From contig CM033752.1 of NCBI GenBank assembly GCA_019671005.1, positions 19,290,969 through 19,354,968 on the forward strand: DNA of 64,000 nt, read 5' to 3'. A program made the translations under genes and the position numbers. The DNA is from Hibiscus mutabilis. Taxonomy: Eukaryota > Streptophyta > Magnoliopsida > Malvales > Malvaceae. Numbering within the stretch: position 1 is the stretch's first letter; the number at the start of each line of letters is the position of its first letter. This document shows, piece after piece, positions 56,325 to 64,000 of this stretch. Below the pieces are notes generated by a model, which was not told where the DNA came from, ran no database searches, and worked only from the letters and a program-made list of their open reading frames with translations.

Positions 56325-59187
56325 TGTTATACTCGAATTTTGACCTGGCAAGTAAATAAATAATAAGTAATAAATAAATATGTATTATAGTCCATAAATA
56401 AATAAAACAGCCCATATAAAATGTCCAAATGTCAAATCCTAAAGCCCACTTTACAAAAACTGAAGGCCCAATTAAAATTAGTATACAAGTTTGTCCCTCT
56501 TTTTTCGGTTATAACCCACAAAGAAACACAAATAACCCATCTTCCCGCCCAAACTAGCCCAATTACAGCTATTTACAACCCACTACCAGCCCAACAAACA
56601 CAAATATCAGTTTTCCCGCTCAAATCTTGATCTAAAGGGACACGTGTCAATCTCAGATTCGTCCACACCATTTCACCCGAATTATAGTTTTGTCTAACGT
56701 CAGCCTTGGTCAACCCTATAAATAGAGAGAGAAAAATTTGTCATATAGTAATTATTAGTCATTAATAAACTACAATAAATAATAGTAATAATAATAAGAG
56801 AGAGAAAAGGCTTACCTTGGTAGTGGAACTGACGCGCCAGGAGCTGAACTAACGCGCCAGGAGCGGAACCGTCGTTCTGGAGCTGAACGAATAGTCACTG
56901 GAAACACGACCATGTGCTGAGGAAAATGCCAAAACGACCACGGCCTTCATTGAAGAGGTAACCTCTTCTTTTATTTCAAATTCCTATAAATCAAAAAATG
57001 TTAAATTCACCTATACATAAAAAAACAGAAGCGAAATAGGAATAATAAGGGTGGTCAGAATCTTATCGCGGTGGCCAGAATATTGTTGTCGGAGTCGAAT
57101 AGGGGTTTATGGGTAGACTAGGCCGTGGAAGAAGGTGATCATGTTGGATCTGGGTAGATCGAAGGCTTAGGAGTTGAAAAACATGAATGTTAGGGGTTTT
57201 AGGGTTCGAATGACGGCGGAGTACGGCGACAGAGGGTGGCCAGAAATTGCCTCACAGTGGCCGGGAATCGCCTTACGGTGGCCGGCCAAAGTGAGGCGGT
57301 GGCCGGAGTTAGGGGATGGTTGTCGAAACGAGGTCAGGGTTTATCGGATATTCACTGGCATCGCCTGCGGCGGCCGAGATTTGAATTTCGGTTTCTGGCT
57401 AACGGCTGAGAGCTACCAGAGTATGGCAGCTCTGGATCAAACGGCGGAGTTAAGGGTGGTTTGAAGGTTTTGTGTTCATCCAAAATGGATGAATATTCAT
57501 CCGATTTCGTAGGTTTTCAATCCGTTTGGGTGGGCTATCTGGGTTTGAAAGTTGTTAGTGATCAGAGAGTTTAGAGAGAGGGGAGAGCTAGAGAGAGAGT
57601 GAGTGAATTTTGAGAAAATGAAGGAGTATGCCAATTTTCGAGCAAAATAGGCTTATATAGCCAAATCTAAACGCTGCCGTTTTGGCAGCGGATAAGAGAG
57701 GGATCCACGTCCATTATTCGAGTCGGGCTTTGACCCGCGTATCCTTATTTGGATACCCTTTGGTATTTTCCTAAAGCTTTGCTTTCTTTCAATTTAGTCC
57801 CTCGTTTCCCTTATTTGTCCTCTTAGGTTTGAATGGTTTCAATTGGGTCACTTTGGGCTTTGTAAATAGGGCATTGGGTTTTGTAATAGTTTTAATTAGG
57901 TCCCATATTAATAAAAAGCAGTTTTAATGTTCAATTTCTTTCAATTTAGTCATTTAATTTAATTGTTTGTTATTTATGCTATTCAATGTAATTAATTTAT
58001 ATGTTTGCTTGCATGTTTTAAAATTAGCATATAGTATATTTTGTTAGACAATTAAATGCACTTGGATATTAATTAATAGAGCCTTTAGTTTAGGTTTCTT
58101 TAATTAGGGTTTAATAATTAAATAGGGTAGATAATTGTATATATTAAAAGTATATTAAATATGATTTTAGAATCCAAAAATGGATGGTGTTCCATTGTTT
58201 ACAATGGGGTGTTATTACATGGATTTCTTTAAATTATATTGAATATATTTCTTACTTAAAATTGATTAATTTAATTTTTTAGCTAAAATCAAATAATTAA
58301 TAATTAATACATTATAGTTAATTAAATGTATATCGAATAGAATCTTTGAGGTTCAAATCTGGATGGTGTTCCATTGTTTAGAATGGGGTGTTATCTCAAC
58401 CTTGGTCATAAAGGTGTATATTCGATATATATTTTCACTTATAAAATTGATTAAATAATTTGTTAGAGCCGTAATTAGGACTAGAACTTTAATTAATTAG
58501 AAGAATTAATTAATTAGGAATGTGATTAATTTAAGGGCTTTAAATATATGAAAAGTGTTCATGAAAATGACATTTTCTCATAAAATCCTTAAATTAATTA
58601 ATATTCATAGATTTAAACAATTAATTAAATAGAGCCTTTTTAGGAATAAAACTTAAAATTGACAAGACAATAAAATATCATTCATTAAAACCTTTTATAT
58701 TGAAAATTCATTTTTAAAATACGAATGGGGGTGCCACCTATCGGGGTGCATTTAATCTCATATTCGAACAAAATGAATTTCCTTATAAAAGGATATCTGC
58801 ATTCGGAAATTAAATTCAGTTAATAATTATAGGATAAATTAAATTCAAATTATTATTCGAAATGCCAAAATGCCACGTAAAATTAAAGGTACCGATAACT
58901 GACGTTCATAGGGGTGCTAATCCTTCCCTACACGTAACCGACTCCCGAACCCAATTTTTAAGACAGAATCTCTAGTTTGTTTTTCGGTGTCCGGTCTACC
59001 TCAAAGTGATCGGTGGCGACTCCAAAGTGTTTTTAAAGATAAATAATGGAAAATTCAATTTAATATAAAAAACCTAATTTTTAAGATTAAATTAAAACCA
59101 GCCAGAAAACCTAATTTTCTAAAAGATCGACCGCCAGGCTATTTTTCATGCATATCCCGATTTTTTCAAAAAATGGTCGCGACCGCT
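56325..59187 (+). repeat. Element D 5' LTR
   Basis: Inferred from the TG start (TGTTATACTCGAATTTTGACC), the TATA box and the PBS at 59188. The U5 block GGGTGCTAATCCTTCCCTAC...GTAACCGACTCCCGAAC and GGTGTCCGGTCTAC (58911-59000) is nearly the same as in both A LTRs. A CG-rich tract with GGTGGCCGG repeats at 57230-57310 and a triplicated GCGCCAGGAGCTGAAC-like phrase (56830-56890) lie within. Two near-identical phrases GGATGGTGTTCCATTGTTTA at 58180 and 58360 mark an internal duplication. The open frame 57174-57464 is LTR sequence. Confidence 0.65.
56717..56724 (+). promoter_or_regulatory. TATA box of element D LTR
   Basis: TATAAATA in AACCCTATAAATAGAGAGAG, a strong plant TATA context. Confidence 0.65.
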
Positions 59188-59197
59188 TGGCGACTCC
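59188..59197 (+). promoter_or_regulatory. Element D primer-binding site
   Basis: TGGCGACTCC complements a tRNA 3' end GGAGTCGCCA, which includes the CCA tail. To my recollection this is the tRNA-Arg type site of Tat/Ogre elements. It differs from the initiator-Met sites of B, C and TR-GAG. Confidence 0.65.
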
Positions 59198-59820
59198 TCT
59201 CGGGATTTTAAAAACCGAGAGTTAGGCCTAATTAATTTTATTTGGCATTTTGGCATTTTAGACAGTAATTTGAATTTAATTTTTTCTATATTTATTGGAT
59301 GAATTTTCTGTAAAAATACAGGTAGTTTTTTTTGTGATATAAATTGTCATTCATGCATAAGCCTTATACCCGGTTTTTTACCTTTGAGTGGGAGTGAGGC
59401 ATGATCTTACGTGAGTTATTCAGCTTCGTGATCAGATTTTGTCCTCCTTCCGGTATACCAACCTTATACACCGTGAGGTTACGCCTCCGCTATAAGGGGT
59501 CGTATACTCCCAAATCGATGTCTTACTAGTCCAGTAACGACAGTTCGGGTACCAGAGTCTAGATCGAAACCCACATGCTATAATAGAAGCTTACCCTGCT
59601 AGAGCCGGACAGGGACCTAGGATAGGGTGTTACTGATTTAAATTTATTTCTCTGGTTATTTTTGTATGCAAAATAATTGTTCTCTGGTTAATTTTACGCA
59701 ATATAAATTTTTTCGCAATAATTATTTTTGCTTACAATATTAATTCACTATACTGACACAGTTTTTTTGTTGTTTTGTTTTTCTGTATTTTGTTATATGT
59801 TACATTGCATTCATGAGAGG
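59198..59820 (+). other. Element D leader
   Basis: Non-coding. From 59390: GAGTGGGAGTGAGGC, GTTACGCCTCCGCTAT, AATCGATG, CGACAGTTCGGGTACC, TCTAGATCGAAACCC, matching element A's leader at 13045-13300. Confidence 0.65.
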
Positions 59821-62800
59821 TATCGGTTCGAGAATTAGTCGAGTAGGCAGTGGCTATAAGAGCTAAAGGGTTCGATAGATAAGTGAGGGATAATATGTCA
59901 CTATGGACTAGATTCGAGAAGACTTTCTACAAGAACGAAGATAATCTCTATGGAGATCAGGTGTCATCAATGCAAGGTTGTACCTAAAATTTCTTAGCAA
60001 GATGAAGTTTTGCTAGAACCAGTTCGGTTTGAGAACCATAGGATGGGGAATATGAAGAGTCATTTTTAGAAAGATTTATGGGTTATAGTATTACAATGTT
60101 GTATCAGAAATTTTTGAACATAATGAAATTTCGCCAGAACTAAGTTTAATTTGAGAATCAAAAGATGGGAATATGAAGAGTCATTTTCAATAAAATTTCT
60201 AAATTATAATGTTGTTGTTAGACAATCAAGTAGATCAAGAGTTGTGGCCCGTTTATGAATCCCGGTATAATTGTTAGCTTTTTGGGAGGATACATGTAAT
60301 AAATAATAGAAAAATACGAGGCTTTGCCACACTGCTCTAATGGTCAAAAGGATAAGGATTATACAAGGTTCAACAATAGTACAGGGTTCAAGATAAGGGT
60401 AGTGGAAGTTACAGAGATAAACAAGACACAATATCTGAAAAGACAGTGATAACCAGAGGAAGGATAGAGAACGAATAAATTGAAGGCTTTCAAGACGAGT
60501 AGATTGAAAGGGGCATTCAAGGACCGTGCTAAATCTAAGGGAGAATATAGAACTTTGAACTCAGAGGCAATATCCATGTTTCTCAAATGATGAAATTCAC
60601 CGAATGATACCATAATTAGGGGAAATGTTGATGAAAATGATGAGCTAAGAAAAATGGCAGGATTAAAAAACACAGTACAACAATTGAAAGATCGGTTCAA
60701 CAATTTCGAAGAGGTACTACAATGAAGGACAGAATACCGAAAATCAAGCTGAAGCAATAATCCAGACTATCCAAAAACAGAGTTGTGAAATGATTAACTT
60801 TGGGAGCCAAGTGCGATGAGTCATTTGGTATGTGCAGATTTTGTTCGATGAAGTCATGAACCTGCAATAATATTCTGATATCAACACCGAGCGAGTACAG
60901 ACGTTGACTTAGAGGTTGAACAAGTGATCAACCAAAGGGGCTGGAGCTAGTGAACATATTGCCTTTGCTCTGTATTTGACCTTTCAGTTAGATGGGCGTT
61001 GTTCTAATGACTAGTTCTTGAAATCGATACCTCGTGCATTCATGCATTACAACATTTAAAATATTATGTAAAATAAAAATATTGCACTTTTGTTTAAAGT
61101 ATTGCATTTTGATTAAAATATTGTATCTTGTTTAAAAAGTAACATTGTATTAGTTAAAATTCATGTTCAAAAAGCATGGGCAACATATTTATTAAGGTTG
61201 AACAGATACAAAGGCTGATGAGGACCACTTGGATCGAATGAAGGAAAAGGTTGACCAGTTCAGGAACCATATGAAAAAATGAGTTACCATGTTGCTTGGA
61301 GTTAGATTAGTTGAAGAAGGAAATACGCCAGACAAATTACCAATAAAAGTCATCAAGATAGAAATTCATCTCACATAAGGGTTCATTCTGAAAAGACTCT
61401 TCATGCAAAAAGAGAGATAGAGAAAAAATGTCAAAAAAGAGAGTAAAAAAAACAAAAAAGAGTCAAAAAAAAAGAAGGAAAAAGTAAAAAAAAGTAAAAA
61501 AATCAAAAAAAGAAAAGAGAGAGAAGAAAATGAAAAGCCAAATAAAAGATGAGCAAGTTCGGATCAATACAACCGTGGACATTTGTATAGAATCTAGAAG
61601 ACCCGAGTTTGGATGAAAACAGTGGAATGCTTGACTAAGAATCACTAGTGGATGTTGAATATAATAAAATGAAGGAAGCCTAGTGGACAGACATAGAAAG
61701 ACTAAACGAATTCAAATTTAGGAGTTTGGGCCAAAAATTTTGACGATCAATGGTTCAGCAACAGTTAGAGGATATAATGATCCCAACAGAGATGAGGGGT
61801 ATAAGAGTCTCTCTAAAATGGTGAATGTTAAGGTCAGCTGAAGTTTGAAGTTTGCTTACAAAAGAATCAATTGCAAGAGGAGCAGAATACAGATACAAGA
61901 CAAAGAGACATAAGAGATCAGTCAAGAAAAGAAGATAATCATTTCTATCCAATGTCAGGGTTGGGCATTTATGGAGCTCCAGTTCAATCAAAGACTATCA
62001 TTTGCTAAAATAGTCGAGGTAAAAGGAAAGAATAGAAGTTATGACAAATTCTTGTGAATAACTCATTGCAGTCTGGGTTTATTAGAGTTAGAGTAATATT
62101 TTGGCTTTTTTCCTGCAATATTTTCTGTTCTAAAGAATACTCCAAGATCAGATGTTCAAGATGCTTCTGTCAGTGGAAAGTCAAAATCTAAACTGGATCT
62201 CATTCATGTTTTCTATTGGGAGATACATTTCAAATTGCTTGAAGCTTCACCGTATCAGGAGAAATTATCAGAGCCCTATTAATTAAGTTGTTACAATATC
62301 AAGATTATTGTGAGTTGTGATTAAGACATTGAAGATTGCTACATTTTCAACCTGTAAATTTGAAACTTTCTGAAGTGGGAGATTTTGGAAGTTAACACTG
62401 AAATGTCAGCCACAAAGATGTGTAACTTTAAAAGTAGTCCCCAGATTGGAGAAAATGTAATTGGATTGCTCAGAAAACAAGTGCTGAGAATGTCAAGTAA
62501 AAAAGAAAGAAGTGAATAAATGCAATGATCTGACTCCCTGAAATTGTAAGAGAAAAAGGTTAATTGACTCACCATGTCTATCATGGAAGGTTCCTTGAAC
62601 AAATGCGAATCTTGAGTGCCCATTTCAGGCTCATTTTACACCTAAGCCGGTGAGGAAGATGTCAAGCCCATCTGTCCATAGTTATTGATCCCAATAATAT
62701 TTGCAAGTTTTGCATGTGGAACCAAGATCTACTACCAAGATGTGTATGCCCTTAATGGAAGAAATTAAGAAGTTAGACCCAGAATGAATGCTTCCAGGAT

Positions 62801-63479
62801 TGTTTGGAGTTTGAAGTCTGTCTCGTACATGTCTATACATTAAGAGGGTACAGCTTGCAATAATTGTTTTTGAAGTAGTATATGAAATTAACCCTGTGAC
62901 TTTAAGCCTAAAGTTTCTCTTGTATTGTTTTAGTGATGATTTCAAGATGTAAGGCCATGGTTGCAAATGTTCGATCACTCACGGGGAGGATATGACTGAG
63001 TATGGGGCAATCATCTTCAGTTGGTATTTCTTTATTAAGGAAAATCGCCTATCAGAGGTCATGATGACGATGATGATGAGATACATATATCAGCCAATTC
63101 AGGGGCTTAGCAAGTTTTCCCATGGTGTTCTGGTGGTTCTGTAAAATTAAAGATGAACTTGATAAAAGTTCAGGGACTTAGGGCATTTGTTTGCCCTAAA
63201 TAATAAAAGTGGGGCAAACTTAATATGGCAAGAGACCGGTGGAGCGACATTGAGGAATTTGATCACTGGAGAGTAAAAAAAATTGTTCAAGAAGAATGAG
63301 AGCATCAGAGCATGAACAAGAATGCACATGTATTTGTAATGGTGAATGAAAATAAAGAATTGATAGTAGAAGCGAAGTGACCAAAGTGAATTCAAGTCTT
63401 CCTTGATTAATGGTCAATAGCGAACCACGAGAGATCTGTTTGTAATTTTAGGACCGTTGCAGAGTAATGCCCTGAATCA
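59821..63479 (+). pseudogene. Element D interior: heavily decayed, possibly gag-derived
   Basis: No intact frame. On the plus strand about 61203-61380 reads as a charged, gag-like stretch (KADEDHLDRMKEKVDQFRNH, then a stop and LVEEGNTPDKLPIK), suggesting a decayed coiled-coil gag segment. An A-rich stretch AAAAAGAGAGTAAAAAA occurs at 61400-61520. Minus-strand open frames in the area (60359-60757, 62339-62623, 62682-62978 and others) show no known domain and are regarded as shadows. Confidence 0.4.
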
Positions 63480-63863
63480 TCCCAATTGCTTTTGCCCGCG
63501 AGCATTGGGGGTCCTTTGTAAGGGAGGCTATTTCGATTTATTTGCTATGATGCTTGTTTCTAATACATTTCTCAAATGGAAAACATTTCGCATTCTTTGA
63601 TTCTTTTAATACTTCATTCATTCTTTGTTATGGGTTAGTTTTTGTTCTCCCATACATATATGTATATATCTTCACTAACATTTTTCTTAGGTCCCTGGAT
63701 ATTAATTGTAAGAGTGGCCTTGAATCAAATTCAGAGATCAACTTCGAAATGTGGCTCTCTTCTAGTTTATTTAGGCCAATGGAAAGACATTAATGAGCGT
63801 TCAGGAATCACGGGAAAATCTCAAATACAAATTTTGAGTGAATTGCCTCTCAAGCATTGTTAG
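63480..63863 (+). other. Element D 3'-UTR block shared with element A
   Basis: GGAAAACATTTCGCATTCTT, TTATGGGTTAGTTTTTG, CCCATACATATATGTATA, ATATTAATTGTAAGAGTGGC and AATCAAATTCAGAGATCAAC match 48850-49060. The overlapping open frames 63554-63793 and 63642-63863 are not regarded as genes. Confidence 0.65.
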
Positions 63864-64000
63864 CTAAGGCCTTTAAATGAAGTGATAACCCAAAACATCA
63901 TCCACCTGAAGATGGCTTTTCTTCGAAGATATCCAAGTATGGAAGGACATTTGGCATTTCTTCATCTCTCTTCACAAATAAAGAAAATAAAAAAATTATC
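63864..64000. other. Unassigned edge sequence of element D
   Basis: No recognisable feature in the last 137 bp. Confidence 0.3.

Larger units (their letters stand above)
56325..64000 (+). mobile_element. Element D: Tat/Ogre-like Gypsy retrotransposon, 3' end beyond the window
   Basis: A long LTR (about 56325-59187) is followed by a PBS (TGGCGACTCC) and a leader with blocks shared with element A, then about 3.9 kb of decayed, apparently non-coding interior and a 3'-UTR block (63480-63863) shared with A. The 3' LTR is not in the window, so the LTR start and the target duplication could not be verified. No RT, integrase or protease signature was found. Confidence 0.68.

Noticed and set aside
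57174..57464. 96-codon ORF rich in Trp/Arg/Gly
   Set aside because: It comes from a GGTGGCCGG-type repeated tract in the element D LTR. No homologue is recognised and there is no upstream gene context.
61463..61645. Phe/Ser-rich minus-strand ORF suggesting a membrane peptide
   Set aside because: It is the reverse of an A-rich low-complexity tract (AAAAAAGAAAA) in element D.

Overview
This is plant nuclear DNA: AT-rich, intron-containing and dominated by LTR retrotransposons. The Tekay, Athila and Tat/Ogre-like elements point to a dicot. The style of the elements reminds me of cotton or another Malvaceae, but that is an impression and not proven. No bacterial, organellar or RNA genes were recognised. 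The only cellular gene is a broken copy of WDR5A, the WD40 core subunit of histone H3K4 methyltransferase (COMPASS-type) complexes, at 6458-8184 (+). It carries an in-frame stop and a 2-base deletion.

Left part (1-10708): a Copia RNase H fragment at the window edge (minus strand); a TIR element (1549-6375) holding a solo LTR (2438-5869) and ending 82 bp before the WDR5A start codon; the WDR5A pseudogene with one intron; and small MITE-like elements, the best at 10180-10660 with TAA duplications.

Middle part (10709-56275): a single nest framed by the target duplication CAGGT. The outermost element (A, Tat/Ogre-like, plus strand, about 7.7 kb once inserts are subtracted, no gag or pol left) contains three insertions. 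(1) A minus-strand Tekay chromovirus (B, 14080-44527). (2) A gag-only Copia-like TR-GAG element (45143-48709, duplication CAACA). (3) A solo LTR (49357-53160, duplication CCAAT). B in turn contains two solo LTRs (31767-35355, AAACT; 38790-42380, TGCAA) and a truncated Athila element (14702-26810). The Athila piece contains a further Gypsy element C (16450-25449, duplication CAACG). Most boundaries can be read directly from the sequence, so the order of insertion can be deduced.

Right part (56281-64000): the 5' LTR, primer-binding site, leader and non-coding body of a second Tat/Ogre-like element (D). It shares U5, leader and 3'-UTR blocks with A, and its 3' LTR lies beyond the window.

All the gag and pol remnants carry stops, frameshifts or deletions, so the genes do not work together as a system. 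The most unusual signals are non-coding. A CpG-centred palindrome, GTAYCGRTAC, is clustered inside LTRs of Tekay, element C and the Copia-like TR-GAG. Tekay-type LTRs carry a minisatellite directly downstream of the TATA box. A two-phase (about 42/35 bp) tandem array lies in the 3' UTR of A.
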